Origin: Micromonospora sp. WMMD1128
Lineage (GTDB): Bacteria > Actinomycetota > Actinomycetes > Mycobacteriales > Micromonosporaceae
Length of the DNA: 64,000 nucleotides
Assembly: GCF_027497235.1 (NCBI RefSeq)
Contig: NZ_CP114902.1
Coordinates: 5,668,001-5,732,000 of the forward strand
Direction: 5' to 3'
Positions 1-7,449 of the stretch are shown here, piece after piece. Each line of letters begins with the position of its first letter. Position 1 is the stretch's first letter. The translations under genes were made by a program, and so were the position numbers. The notes under the pieces are model-generated. The model worked only from the letters and a program-made list of their open reading frames with translations. It searched no databases and was not told where the DNA came from.

Positions 1-230
1 CGGCGACCGGCTTCGCGGCGTACGTGGACGCCGCGCTGCGGCTGCTGCGCCCCGGCGGGGTGCTCGCGCTCAACGGCGCGCTGGCCGCCGGCCGGATCGG
101 CGATCCGGCCGCCCGGGACGTGGAGACGGTCACCGTGCGGGAGACCATCAAGGCCATCCGCGAGTCGGAGCACTGGGTGCCCGCGCTGCTGCCGGTCGGC
201 CACGGCCTGCTCGCCGCCGTGAAAAGCTGA
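1..230 (+). CDS. O-methyltransferase, C-terminal fragment (gene starts before the window)
   Basis: The first complete in-frame codon is at base 3 and the frame is open from the window edge to the TGA at 228-230. The last ~75 residues are visible. They contain LRPGGVLALNGALAAGR (the strand after the SAM-binding core of class I methyltransferases) and end PALLPVGHGLLAAVKS, the usual C-terminus of small actinobacterial O-methyltransferases of the catechol-OMT-like family 3. The SAM-binding motif I lies outside the window, so activity cannot be checked. From memory, such a gene often lies near sigE in actinomycetes; that cannot be tested here. Confidence 0.75.
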   Translation, partial: ATGFAAYVDAALRLLRPGGVLALNGALAAGRIGDPAARDVETVTVRETIKAIRESEHWVPALLPVGHGLLAAVKS

Positions 231-237
231 GGCCAGC

Positions 238-258
238 CCGGCGTTCCCTGAACGCCGG
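238..258. terminator. Bidirectional hairpin terminator
   Basis: A perfect 9-bp inverted repeat, CCGGCGTTC (238-246) and GAACGCCGG (250-258) with a 3-nt loop, sits in the 30-bp gap between the convergent O-methyltransferase and pepA genes. There is no T-run, as is common for GC-rich actinomycete terminators. Confidence 0.6.
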
Positions 259-260
259 AA

Positions 261-1772
261 TCAGCCCAGCGTCGCCAGCCAGCGCAGCAAACCGCGTACG
301 CCCCAGCCGGTGGCGCCCTTGACCAGCTCGCCGTGCACGTCGTCGGACCACGACGGGGCGGACATGTCCAGGTGCGCCCAGCGGCCCCGCAGGTCGCCGG
401 TGAACTCGCGGAGGAAGAGCGCCGCCACCACCGAGCCGGCGCCCCGAGCCGGGGAGCTGTGCAGGTCGGCGATGTCGCTGGCGAGATATTCCAGGTAGTC
501 GTCGGTCAGCGGCATCCGCCAGGCGCCCTCGCCGGCCGCATTGATCGCGGCCAGCAGGTCGGTGGCCAGGTCGTCGTCGTCGCTGTAGAGCGCCGCGTGC
601 CGCTTCCCCAGGGCAACCGCGTTCGCCCCGGTCAGCGTGGCCAGGTCGACGAGCAGGTCGGGCTTCAGCTCCCGGACCGCGTACGCCAGTGCGTCGGCCA
701 GCACCAGCCGCCCCTCGGCGTCGGAGTTGGTGCTCTCGCTCGTCAGCCCGCCGTAGTGCCGGATGACGTCGCCCGGCCGGAAGGCGGAGCCGCTGACCAT
801 GTTCTCGGCGAGCGGGGCGAGCGTGGTGACCCGTACCGGCAGGCGCAGCTCGGCCGCGCCGAGCGTCGCGGCGAGCACCGCGGCGGCGCCGGCCATGTCC
901 TTGCGCATCAGCTTCATCGCCGGCACCGGCTTGATCGAGATCCCGCCGGTGTCGAACGTGATGCCCTTGCCCACCAGCACCACGTGGGTGCGCGCGTCGG
1001 CCGGCCGCCAGTCCAGCTCGACCAGGCGCGGGCTCCGCGCGGACCCGGCGCCGACGGCCAGGATGCCGCCGAAGCCCTCCGCCGCCAGTTCCTCCGGGCC
1101 GCGGACCCGCAGGTGCAGGTCGGGCCGCCCGGACGCGGCGGCGGCCACCTGGTCGGCCAACCACTCCGGGTGCTTCGTCGAGGACGGGGTGTTGGTGAGG
1201 TCCCGGGCCAGCCGGGTCATCTCGGCGGTGGCCCGGGCGGCGGCCAGCGTGTCGGCGAGCGCGTCCGGATCGGCCACCAGCACGTCGACCCGGGCCAGGG
1301 CGGCGGGCCGGGCGCCGGTCTCGGTGAGGCGGAAGCGGTAGGAGCCGAGCAGCAGCCCCTCGGCCAGTCCGCGCAGCGCCGCCTCGACCCGGCCGGACGG
1401 CGCCGCCTCGACCCGGCCGGACGGCGCCGCCTCGACCCGCTCGGGCAGCGCGATGGTGATCTGCGTCTCATCCTTCGCGGCGCGGGCCAGCGCGGCCCCC
1501 GCGGACCGCCAGTCCCGCTCGTCGCCGTCGCCGACACCGAGCAGCCAGAGGCGGCTCGGGGCGCCGCCGGGACGCAGGTGCTCGCGTATCTCACCGGCGG
1601 CGCCGGTGTGGCGGGCGACCGGCAGCAGCGCGGCCACCTCGGCCCGGATGTCGTCGCCGGGCGTGGTCGCGGTCGGCACCACCTCGGGCGGGGCGTCCGG
1701 GGCACCGGGACGAACGGGCAGGACGAGGGCGTCGGGTCCCGTGGACCCGCTCACCAGACGAATGGCCAGCAC
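261..1772 (-). CDS. pepA: Leucyl aminopeptidase (peptidase family M17)
   Basis: This is a cytosolic dinuclear-metal exopeptidase that removes N-terminal residues in peptide turnover. The catalytic domain is intact: VLVGKGITFDTGGISIKP carries the metal-binding Lys and Asp, KDMAGAAAV follows, and NSDAEGRLVLADAL matches the M17 signature NTDAEGR. I chose the GTG at 1770-1772 because GGAGG lies 11 nt upstream (mRNA sense), giving 503 residues, a normal family length. An upstream in-frame start at 1853 would add 27 residues with no better ribosome site. The N-terminal domain contains an 8-residue duplication (GRVEAAPS) from a 24-bp DNA tandem repeat at 1381-1439. The gene is read towards the O-methyltransferase gene and is separated from DUF3117 by hairpins. 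Confidence 0.95.
   Translation of the reverse strand: MLAIRLVSGSTGPDALVLPVRPGAPDAPPEVVPTATTPGDDIRAEVAALLPVARHTGAAGEIREHLRPGGAPSRLWLLGVGDGDERDWRSAGAALARAAKDETQITIALPERVEAAPSGRVEAAPSGRVEAALRGLAEGLLLGSYRFRLTETGARPAALARVDVLVADPDALADTLAAARATAEMTRLARDLTNTPSSTKHPEWLADQVAAAASGRPDLHLRVRGPEELAAEGFGGILAVGAGSARSPRLVELDWRPADARTHVVLVGKGITFDTGGISIKPVPAMKLMRKDMAGAAAVLAATLGAAELRLPVRVTTLAPLAENMVSGSAFRPGDVIRHYGGLTSESTNSDAEGRLVLADALAYAVRELKPDLLVDLATLTGANAVALGKRHAALYSDDDDLATDLLAAINAAGEGAWRMPLTDDYLEYLASDIADLHSSPARGAGSVVAALFLREFTGDLRGRWAHLDMSAPSWSDDVHGELVKGATGWGVRGLLRWLATLG
1381..1439 (-). repeat. 24-bp in-frame tandem repeat inside pepA
   Basis: Two identical 24-bp units (1381-1404 and 1405-1428) and a partial third (1429-1439) lie in the N-terminal domain of the aminopeptidase. 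Each unit encodes the octapeptide GRVEAAPS, and the third copy degenerates to GRVEAALR. The unit length is a multiple of three, so copy-number change would keep the frame. Confidence 0.85.
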
Positions 1773-1836
1773 GCTGGAACGTACCTCCGAAAATGCTTCA
1801 AGGCGGACAGGTTGCCACTCACCGGCCGATGAAGGC

Positions 1837-1867
1837 CCTGAGCCACCGGCCAAGCCGGTGGCTCAGG
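1837..1867. terminator. Strong hairpin terminator between DUF3117 and pepA
   Basis: A perfect 14-bp inverted repeat (CCTGAGCCACCGGC, 3-nt loop CAA, GCCGGTGGCTCAGG) lies downstream of the DUF3117 gene and upstream of pepA. It most likely ends the DUF3117 transcript. Confidence 0.75.
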
Positions 1868-1881
1868 GTAGGACGAACCGC

Positions 1882-1904
1882 CCGCACGACCGGAGGTCGT
1901 GCGG
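1882..1904 (-). terminator. Second hairpin, tandem terminator of DUF3117
   Basis: A perfect 9-bp inverted repeat (CCGCACGAC, 5-nt loop, GTCGTGCGG) begins 13 bp after the DUF3117 stop codon and precedes the larger hairpin at 1837-1867 in the direction of transcription. The two hairpins together look like a tandem terminator. Confidence 0.55.
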
Positions 1905-1917
1905 ATTGCTCCTCGAA

Positions 1918-2085
1918 TCAGCCGGCGGCCGCCTTCAGCGCGTCACCCAGTGCGGTGGCCTCGTCGGGAGTCATCTCGACGACGAGCCGGCCACCACCCT
2001 CCAGCGGGACCCGCATGACGATGCCCCGGCCCTCCTTGGTGACTTCCAGCGGACCGTCGCCCGTCCGCGGCTTCATCGCCGCCAT
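1918..2085 (-). CDS. DUF3117 family protein (55 aa)
   Basis: This small acidic/basic protein starts MAAMKPRTGDGPLEVTKEGR, matching the very conserved actinobacterial DUF3117 family (M. tuberculosis Rv1211 type); no molecular function is established that I know of. The ATG at 2083-2085 is preceded by GGGGAGA in the mRNA sense, and the 55-residue length is typical of the family. A longer in-frame start at 2145 would add 20 residues that do not belong to the family. It is monocistronic, with two hairpins downstream. Confidence 0.9.
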   Translation of the reverse strand: MAAMKPRTGDGPLEVTKEGRGIVMRVPLEGGGRLVVEMTPDEATALGDALKAAAG

Positions 2086-2277
2086 GTTGTCTCCCCTCAG
2101 ACCTACACCAGGGTCGGTGGGTTGCCCCACAGCCACATTCGCCAATCGCCAGCCGCAACCGTCGCGGAGGCGTCAACAAACGATTTTCCCTGATGAACAC
2201 CGCCGGACCCAAACCGAAGCAGTATTGATGTAACAGCACCTAGCTTATCTTGGATAGGCCTGTCACAATGTGCGGTC

Positions 2278-3096
2278 ATGCAGGCACGGTCGGCACTCTT
2301 CGACCTCTACGGCGACCACCTCCGCGCCAGGGGTGGCCGCGCGCCCGTCGCTGCCCTGGTCAAGCTGCTGGCACCGCTCGGGATAGCCCCACCGGCCGTG
2401 CGCACCGCGGTCTCCCGGATGGTGCGCCAGGGCTGGCTGGAACCGCTGCGGCTCGCCTCCGGACCCGGGTATTCGATCACCCCGAAAGCGGGTCGTCGAC
2501 TGGACGAGGCGGCCTCCCGGATCTACCGGACCGGCCGGCACAGTTGGGACGGACGGTTCGATCTCATCGTCCTCACGGCGCCCCCGTCGCGCCGGGACCG
2601 GCAGCGGCTCGCCGCCAACCTCAGCTTCCTCGGGTACGGCACCCTCGACGACTGCACCTGGGTGGCCACCCGTCCGGGTGAGGACGTCGACCTGCTGCTC
2701 GCCGAGGCGGGTGTGCGCTTCGAGCGGTTCACCGCCGCGCACGCCGCCGGCACCCCCGGCGCCATGGGCGTGGTCCGTCGCGCCTGGGACCTGGCCGAGA
2801 TCGGCCGGGCGTACGAGCGCTTCGTCGCCGAACAGAAACCGCTGCTGCACGGCGTCACGGTACGCAGCGGCGACGAGGAGGCGTACGCGGCCCGGTTCCG
2901 ACTCGTGCACGCGTGGCGTACGTTCCTGTTCCGGGACCCGCAGCTCCCACCGGCGCTGCTCCCCGAGCGCTGGCCGGGCACCAGCGCGGCCGGGTTCTTC
3001 GACCGGCACGCGGCCCGGCTCCGGCCCGCCGCCGACCGGTACGTCGAGCAGTGCCTCGACGCCGGCAACCGCCTCGCCCGACAGAAGGGTCGTTAG
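2278..3096 (+). CDS. PaaX-family transcriptional regulator
   Basis: The 272-residue protein has an N-terminal winged-helix region (MQARSALFDLYGDHLRARGG, then APPAVRTAVSRMVRQGWLEPLR and GYSITPKAGRRLDEAA) and the C-terminal PaaX domain. PaaX proteins are CoA-thioester-responsive repressors, best known for phenylacetyl-CoA. The gene is followed after 4 bp by an enoyl-CoA hydratase gene, which fits control of an acyl-CoA catabolic step. No other paa genes are seen in the window, so the true inducer is unknown. An AT-richer stretch containing CTAGCTTATCTTGGATAGG just upstream is a plausible promoter/operator. Confidence 0.85.
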   Translation: MQARSALFDLYGDHLRARGGRAPVAALVKLLAPLGIAPPAVRTAVSRMVRQGWLEPLRLASGPGYSITPKAGRRLDEAASRIYRTGRHSWDGRFDLIVLTAPPSRRDRQRLAANLSFLGYGTLDDCTWVATRPGEDVDLLLAEAGVRFERFTAAHAAGTPGAMGVVRRAWDLAEIGRAYERFVAEQKPLLHGVTVRSGDEEAYAARFRLVHAWRTFLFRDPQLPPALLPERWPGTSAAGFFDRHAARLRPAADRYVEQCLDAGNRLARQKGR

Positions 3097-3100
3097 ACAC

Positions 3101-3892
3101 GTGACCGAGCCGCTGCTCGTCGACCGCACCGACGCCGTCGTCACCCTGACGTTGAACCGCCCGACGGCGATGAACTCGCTCGACGTGGCGCTCAAGGAGG
3201 CGCTCCGGGACACCCTGGCCGAGTTGGAGACCGACCGCTCCTGCCGGGCCGTGGTGCTGGCCGGCGCGGGCGGTTCGTTCAGCGCCGGGCAGGACCTGCG
3301 GGAGCACGTGCAGACGCTGGAGTCGGCGGACACCGACCCGCTCGGCACCGTCCGGGCGCACTACAACCCGATCGCCGCCCGGCTGGCCAACCTGCCCAAG
3401 CCGGTGGTCGCGGCGGTACGCGGAATGGCCGCCGGCGCGGGCGCCTCGCTGGCGTTCCTGGCCGACTTCCGCATCGGCGGCCCGAAGACCCGGTTCCTGA
3501 TGGCGTTCGCCGGCGTCGGGCTCGCCGCCGACACCGGCGCCTCCTGGACGCTGCCCCGCCTCGTCGGCCACGCCAAGGCGGTCGAGCTGCTCATGCTCGC
3601 CGAACCGGTGGGTGCCGAGGACGCCTGCCGGCTTGGCCTGCTCACCCGGCTGGTGGACGACGACGAGCAGGTGCTCCCGTCGGCGCAGGAACTGGCCACC
3701 CGGCTCGCCGCCGGCCCGACCGTCGCCTACGGGGCGATCAAGCGCCAGCTCTCCGTCGCCGACGCGGGCACCCTGGCCGACGCGCTTGCCGCCGAGGCGC
3801 AGGCGCAGGCGATCTGCGGGGCCACCGCCGACCACCGGGCCGCGACGATGGCCTTCGTCGGCAAGCGGAAGCCGGTCTTCGAGGGCCGCTAG
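3101..3892 (+). CDS. Enoyl-CoA hydratase/isomerase family protein (crotonase fold)
   Basis: The 263-residue protein starts at GTG 3101, 4 bp after the paaX-type gene, so the two form an operon. Crotonase features are visible: NRPTAMNSLD near residue 20, the oxyanion-hole segment GGSFSAGQDLRE, and AAVRGMAAGAGASLAFLADFRIG with the second oxyanion glycine. It probably hydrates or isomerises an enoyl-CoA. A PaaG-like role is possible because of the PaaX-type neighbour, but the substrate cannot be read from sequence. The stop codon overlaps the stop of the convergent gene at 3889 by a few bases, so there is no room for a separate terminator. Confidence 0.88.
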   Translation: MTEPLLVDRTDAVVTLTLNRPTAMNSLDVALKEALRDTLAELETDRSCRAVVLAGAGGSFSAGQDLREHVQTLESADTDPLGTVRAHYNPIAARLANLPKPVVAAVRGMAAGAGASLAFLADFRIGGPKTRFLMAFAGVGLAADTGASWTLPRLVGHAKAVELLMLAEPVGAEDACRLGLLTRLVDDDEQVLPSAQELATRLAAGPTVAYGAIKRQLSVADAGTLADALAAEAQAQAICGATADHRAATMAFVGKRKPVFEGR

Positions 3893-4512
3893 TCGTCCTC
3901 CTCCGGGTCCTGGTTGGCCTCGGCGCCGAGCACGAACGCCTGCATGGCCAACTCGTCGCCGGCGGGCGAGACGAACGCGGGCAGCTCGCGCGGCCCCAAC
4001 TCCTGCACGTACGACCAGAAGATCCGGACCGCCTCCGCCCGCGAGGCCGCCTCGATCGGCAGGTCCAGGCTGACCAGCCAGGTGCGCCGGGCCGGCGGCG
4101 GGCCGATCCGGTCGGCCAACGCCCGCCACCGCGCCGGGTCGAGCGCGGCCACCGGCCCGTCGGGGGCCGGGCCGTCGACCGCCACCGGCTCGTCGAGCGC
4201 CCGTCGGGTGTACGTCACCACGAACGCCCCGCCCGTCGCGTCGGACTGCGGGTCGTCCGGATCCTCCCGGCCCCCGGTGCCGGGCCGGGCGACCCGGCCG
4301 AGCGCCACCAGCCGCAACGGCGCCTCGATCAGCACCGCCACCCGGTCACCGGGGCGGGGCCGGCCCGCCCCCGGCAGCCCGGTCAGCTCCAGCACGTCGT
4401 GGTGCACCAGCCGCTCGGCCTGGTAGCGCTCGGCGGGCAGCAGCACCGCCCAGGCGCCCGCCGTGGGGTCACCGTCGGTCGTCCCGCTCGTCCGCGGCTC
4501 GGTGTCGGTCAT
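3889..4512 (-). CDS. Conserved hypothetical protein (207 aa)
   Basis: I do not recognise a named family. The N-terminal third (AWAVLLPAERYQAERLVHHDVLEL, PGDRVAVLIEAPLRLVALGRVA) reads like a small beta-barrel of PUA/EVE-like type. The C-terminal half carries LVSLDLPIEASSRAEAVRIFWS-type sequence (an amphipathic helix) and an acidic tail (EANQDPEEDD). No signal peptide or membrane segment is visible, so it is probably cytosolic. Codon use is normal for the window and its position between conserved genes suggests a vertically inherited gene. It converges on, and overlaps by 4 bases, the enoyl-CoA hydratase gene. Confidence 0.75.
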   Translation of the reverse strand: MTDTEPRTSGTTDGDPTAGAWAVLLPAERYQAERLVHHDVLELTGLPGAGRPRPGDRVAVLIEAPLRLVALGRVARPGTGGREDPDDPQSDATGGAFVVTYTRRALDEPVAVDGPAPDGPVAALDPARWRALADRIGPPPARRTWLVSLDLPIEAASRAEAVRIFWSYVQELGPRELPAFVSPAGDELAMQAFVLGAEANQDPEEDD

Positions 4513-4537
4513 GCCCCAATCCCATCACGCCGCGTCG

Positions 4538-5131
4538 TCACACCCCGGCCCGGTCACCGCTGGAGTGGCAGCCGGCGAGGTGGTCGTCGACCATGCCGGT
4601 GGCCTGCATCAGCGCGTACGCCGTGGTCGGGCCGACGAAGCGGAAGCCCCGCTTCTTGAGCGCCTTGGCCATCGCGGTGGACTCCGGGGTGAGCGCCGGC
4701 ACCTCGGCGAAGGACCGGGGGCGCGTCGGCCGGGGCGGAGGCGCGAACGACCAGAGCAGCGCGGAGAGGCCCTCGGGCAGCTCCAGCGCGGCGCGGGCGT
4801 TGGCGATGGCCGCCTCGACCTTGGCCCGGTTGCGGACGATCCCGACGTCGGCCAGCAGCCGCGCCACCTCCGCCTCGCCGTAGTCGGCCACCTTCTCGAT
4901 CCGGAACCCGTCGAACGCGAGCCGGAACGCCTGCCGCTTGCGCAGGATGGTCAGCCAGGACAGGCCGGACTGGAACGCCTCCAGCGTGAGCCGCTCGTAG
5001 AGCGCGTCGTCGCCGCGCAGCGGCCGGCCCCACTCCTCGTCGTGGTAGACGGCATAGTCGATGGTGCTCGCTCCCCAGGCGCAGCGGGGCAGGCCGTCGG
5101 CACCGGTCACCAGGTCAGTCACGCCGTACAC
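4538..5131 (-). CDS. tag: DNA-3-methyladenine glycosylase I
   Basis: This base-excision repair enzyme removes 3-methyladenine from alkylated DNA. The Tag fold is clear: RCAWG and YHDEEWGRP at the N-terminus and DDHLAGCH at the C-terminus supply the Cys/His/His/Cys zinc site known in E. coli Tag. LEAFQSGLSWLTILRKRQAFRLAFDGF contains the Glu and aromatic residues of the base pocket. The 5131 start codon is GTG, and a second GTG at 5122 (giving MTDLVTG) is equally possible; neither has a strong ribosome site. At 194-197 residues the length is normal. In M. tuberculosis the homologue (Rv1210, from memory) also neighbours the DUF3117 gene. Confidence 0.95.
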   Translation of the reverse strand: MYGVTDLVTGADGLPRCAWGASTIDYAVYHDEEWGRPLRGDDALYERLTLEAFQSGLSWLTILRKRQAFRLAFDGFRIEKVADYGEAEVARLLADVGIVRNRAKVEAAIANARAALELPEGLSALLWSFAPPPRPTRPRSFAEVPALTPESTAMAKALKKRGFRFVGPTTAYALMQATGMVDDHLAGCHSSGDRAGV

Positions 5132-5166
5132 CGTAGGTCAGGGCACCGACAGGCTGGATTGCCAGC

Positions 5167-5664
5167 TCAGGGCAGGCGGCCCTGCTCGACCAACCGGGCG
5201 AACCGCTTCAACGCCTGGGTCAGGCTGACCTTCGGGCCGGGCCAGAGCAGCGGCCAGGCGACCCGGCCGGCCGCACCGCCCGGCAGGTGGAACCACTCGT
5301 GCCACACCACCTGGGTTCGGCCCCGCTCCATCGGGGTGCACCGCAGCACGCCCGGCCCGCGCAGCAGCTTGCCGCAGTGGACGACGCCGACCTCGTACGG
5401 CGCGTCGACCCGGACCACACGCATCTCGTCGCGCAGCGCGGCCGGACCGAGCGCGGTGACCGCCTCGACCAGGCTCCCCTCGCCGCCGTCCCCCTCGACC
5501 ACCCGGACCGTGGTGAAGGGGATCCAGTCCGACTGCCGTTCCCACGCCGTCAGGGCGGCGAAGACCCGCTCGGCCGGCGCGTCGACGATCACCGTGGCGG
5601 TGACCTCGGCGGCACCCGGCTGGGCCGCCTCGGTGAAGCCGGCGGAGCCCTCCGCGCCGGTCAC
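5167..5664 (-). CDS. SRPBCC family (polyketide cyclase/START-like) protein
   Basis: The 165-residue single-domain protein has a typical SRPBCC pattern: AEVTATVIVDAPAERVFAALTAWERQSDWIPFTTV at the first strand and helix, then curved beta strands, then a long C-terminal helix (VSLTQALKRFARLVEQGRLP). Members bind hydrophobic ligands in a deep cavity, and most actinobacterial copies have no assigned substrate. Its start overlaps the stop of the DivIVA-type gene by four bases (GTGA), so the two are translationally coupled. Confidence 0.85.
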   Translation of the reverse strand: MTGAEGSAGFTEAAQPGAAEVTATVIVDAPAERVFAALTAWERQSDWIPFTTVRVVEGDGGEGSLVEAVTALGPAALRDEMRVVRVDAPYEVGVVHCGKLLRGPGVLRCTPMERGRTQVVWHEWFHLPGGAAGRVAWPLLWPGPKVSLTQALKRFARLVEQGRLP

Positions 5665-6269
5665 GCCGACTCCGAGCGGAGCGGCGCCCCGCGTTCCCGG
5701 TCGTCGGCGTCGGTCGTGCGCACGCTCTCACCGGCCGGCGCCGGTGCGGCCCCGGTCGCGGGGGAGGTGGTGTCCTCCACCGCGGCGGCGGCCGGCGCCT
5801 CCGCCACGCCCGCCTCGGCGGTGGCCGGTGACTCGGGCGCCGACAGGTCGATGACCACCGGCCCGGTGCTCGACGGATCGGCGTCCGACGGATCGGCTTC
5901 GAGGCTCGTCGCGGCGGCCTCCTCGCGAGCCTGGCGCAGCGCGTCGGCGTCCTCGGTCCGCCCCTCCCGCAGCGCGGTGTTCTCGGCCTCCAGCACGCCG
6001 ATCAGCTCGGACTTGTAGCCGATGTCGTAGGCGGCCCGCCGAAGCGCCGCGTCGACCTGGGCCATCCGGTATCCGCGCAGCGCGGTGTCGAACCGGACCC
6101 CGGTCACGTCCGACTCGCCGAGCGGGCGCGCGCCCGGCAGCGGCACCGACCGCCCGTCCGGCTCGGCCGGCACCAAGCCCGGATCCCGTCCGGAGACCAG
6201 CACCGTCACTCCGAACACCACAGCCGCGACGGTCAGCGCGACGACCAAGAGGAGCAGAACCTGACCCAT
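5661..6269 (-). CDS. DivIVA-domain membrane protein
   Basis: The 202-residue protein has an N-terminal membrane helix (GQVLLLLVVALTVAAVVFGV), then a short DivIVA-like segment (VTGVRFDTALRGYRMAQVDAALRRAAYDIGYKSELI) that continues as a coiled coil (VLEAENTALREGR), and an Ala/Pro/acidic disordered tail. DivIVA proteins mark negatively curved membrane and recruit wall-growth or division proteins in actinobacteria. This short, membrane-anchored kind resembles the mycobacterial Rv1209-type protein next to folP2 and tag. The start ATG at 6267-6269 was chosen because the membrane helix follows at once; an upstream start adds nine residues without value. Confidence 0.85.
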   Translation of the reverse strand: MGQVLLLLVVALTVAAVVFGVTVLVSGRDPGLVPAEPDGRSVPLPGARPLGESDVTGVRFDTALRGYRMAQVDAALRRAAYDIGYKSELIGVLEAENTALREGRTEDADALRQAREEAAATSLEADPSDADPSSTGPVVIDLSAPESPATAEAGVAEAPAAAAVEDTTSPATGAAPAPAGESVRTTDADDRERGAPLRSESA

Positions 6270-6448
6270 GCAGAGATCGTGGCATGCGGGCCGCAATCGG
6301 GCGAGCCCTCCGGAGCCTCCGGTCCGGAACGAAGTGGCGAAAAACGCGAAGATCTTGGGACGAAAGTTCCCCCGGAGGGGCAGTTTCGTACCAAGATCTC
6401 GGAGCGTCGCCGTGTCGAGGGGCGCGTGGGTACGAGGGAGGGACGGGT

Positions 6449-7318
6449 ATGGCGGGGAGCTTGCGGCTCGGCGGGCGGACCTTCACGCCGGGTGAGCTGG
6501 TGGTGATGGCGATCGTGAACCGTACGCCGGACTCGTTCTTCGACCGGGGCGCCACCTTCGCCCGGGACAGCGCGTTGCGGGCGGTCGAGCGGGCGGTGAC
6601 CGAGGGCGCGGAGATCATCGACATCGGCGGGGTGAAGGCCGGACCGGGCGACGAGGTCGACGTGACCGAGGAGATCCGCCGGACGGTGGACACCATCGCC
6701 GCGGTCCGGTCCGCCTTTCCGGAGGTGGTCGTCTCGATCGACACCTGGCGGGCGGAGGTGGCGGTGGAGGCCGTCGCGGCCGGCGCGGACCTGCTCAACG
6801 ACACCTGGTCGGGGGCGGACCCGGCGCTGGCCGAGGTCGCCGCGGCGACCGGCGCCGGGCTGGTCTGCTCGCACGCCGGCGGGCTGGCGCCGCGGACCCG
6901 GCCGCACCGGGCGGCCTTCGACGACGTGGTGGCCGACGTGGTCACCACGGTCACCGGGCTGGCGGACCGCGCGGCCGGGCTGGGGGTACGCCGGGACGGC
7001 ATCCTGATCGACCCGGCGCACGACTTCGGCAAGAACACCCGGCACTCACTGGAGATCACCCGGCGGCTGGCCGAGCTGGCCGACACCGGCTGGCCGCTGC
7101 TGGTGGCGCTGTCGAACAAGGACTTCATCGGCGAGACGCTCGACCTGCCGGTGGCCGAGCGGTTGGAGGGGACGCTCGCCGCCACCGCGATCTCGGCCTG
7201 GCTCGGCGCCCGGGTGTTCCGCGCCCACCAGGTCCGCGAGACCCGGCGGGTGCTGGACATGGTGGCGTCGATCCGGGGGGACCGGCCGCCGGCTGCGACC
7301 CGTCGCGGGCTCGCCTAG
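6449..7318 (+). CDS. folP2: Dihydropteroate-synthase-like protein of the FolP2 lineage
   Basis: The 289-residue TIM-barrel protein starts at ATG 6449 after GAGGGAGGGA. Its first motif, MAIVNRTPDSFFDRGATF, matches DHPS motif I. The second motif reads DIGGVKAGPG where true DHPS has GGESTRPG, and the loop motif is ALSNKDFIGETL where DHPS normally has an SRK-type sequence. The FolP2 paralogue of mycobacteria, as I remember its sequence, has the same replacements (GGVKAGPG, ALSNKD, RLEGTLAAT) and is reported to lack DHPS activity. Folate synthesis from this gene alone is therefore doubtful. The TAG stop lies inside the CTAG target of the downstream IS5 insertion. Confidence 0.9.
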   Translation: MAGSLRLGGRTFTPGELVVMAIVNRTPDSFFDRGATFARDSALRAVERAVTEGAEIIDIGGVKAGPGDEVDVTEEIRRTVDTIAAVRSAFPEVVVSIDTWRAEVAVEAVAAGADLLNDTWSGADPALAEVAAATGAGLVCSHAGGLAPRTRPHRAAFDDVVADVVTTVTGLADRAAGLGVRRDGILIDPAHDFGKNTRHSLEITRRLAELADTGWPLLVALSNKDFIGETLDLPVAERLEGTLAATAISAWLGARVFRAHQVRETRRVLDMVASIRGDRPPAATRRGLA

Positions 7319-7337
7319 GGCCTGTGTCGAAGTCGGT
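7319..7337 (+). repeat. IS5 left inverted repeat
   Basis: This 19-bp end sequence matches the reverse complement of the right end at 18 positions; only the third base differs (C here, A at the right end). Confidence 0.9.
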
Positions 7338-7449
7338 GCCCGGGGCTTGAGTTGTTGGGTGAGGGTCTTGGCGTGTCGGTGTTCGAGATGTAGCGAGGTC
7401 TCCGGTATCTGGTTCAGCGACCAAGCAGAACCCGAACACCGGAGACCTC

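Noticed and set aside
333..1832. Open frames of several hundred codons opposite or out of frame to pepA
   Set aside because: They are Arg/Gly/Pro-rich shadow frames produced by high GC at third codon positions; the aminopeptidase motifs fix the real frame.
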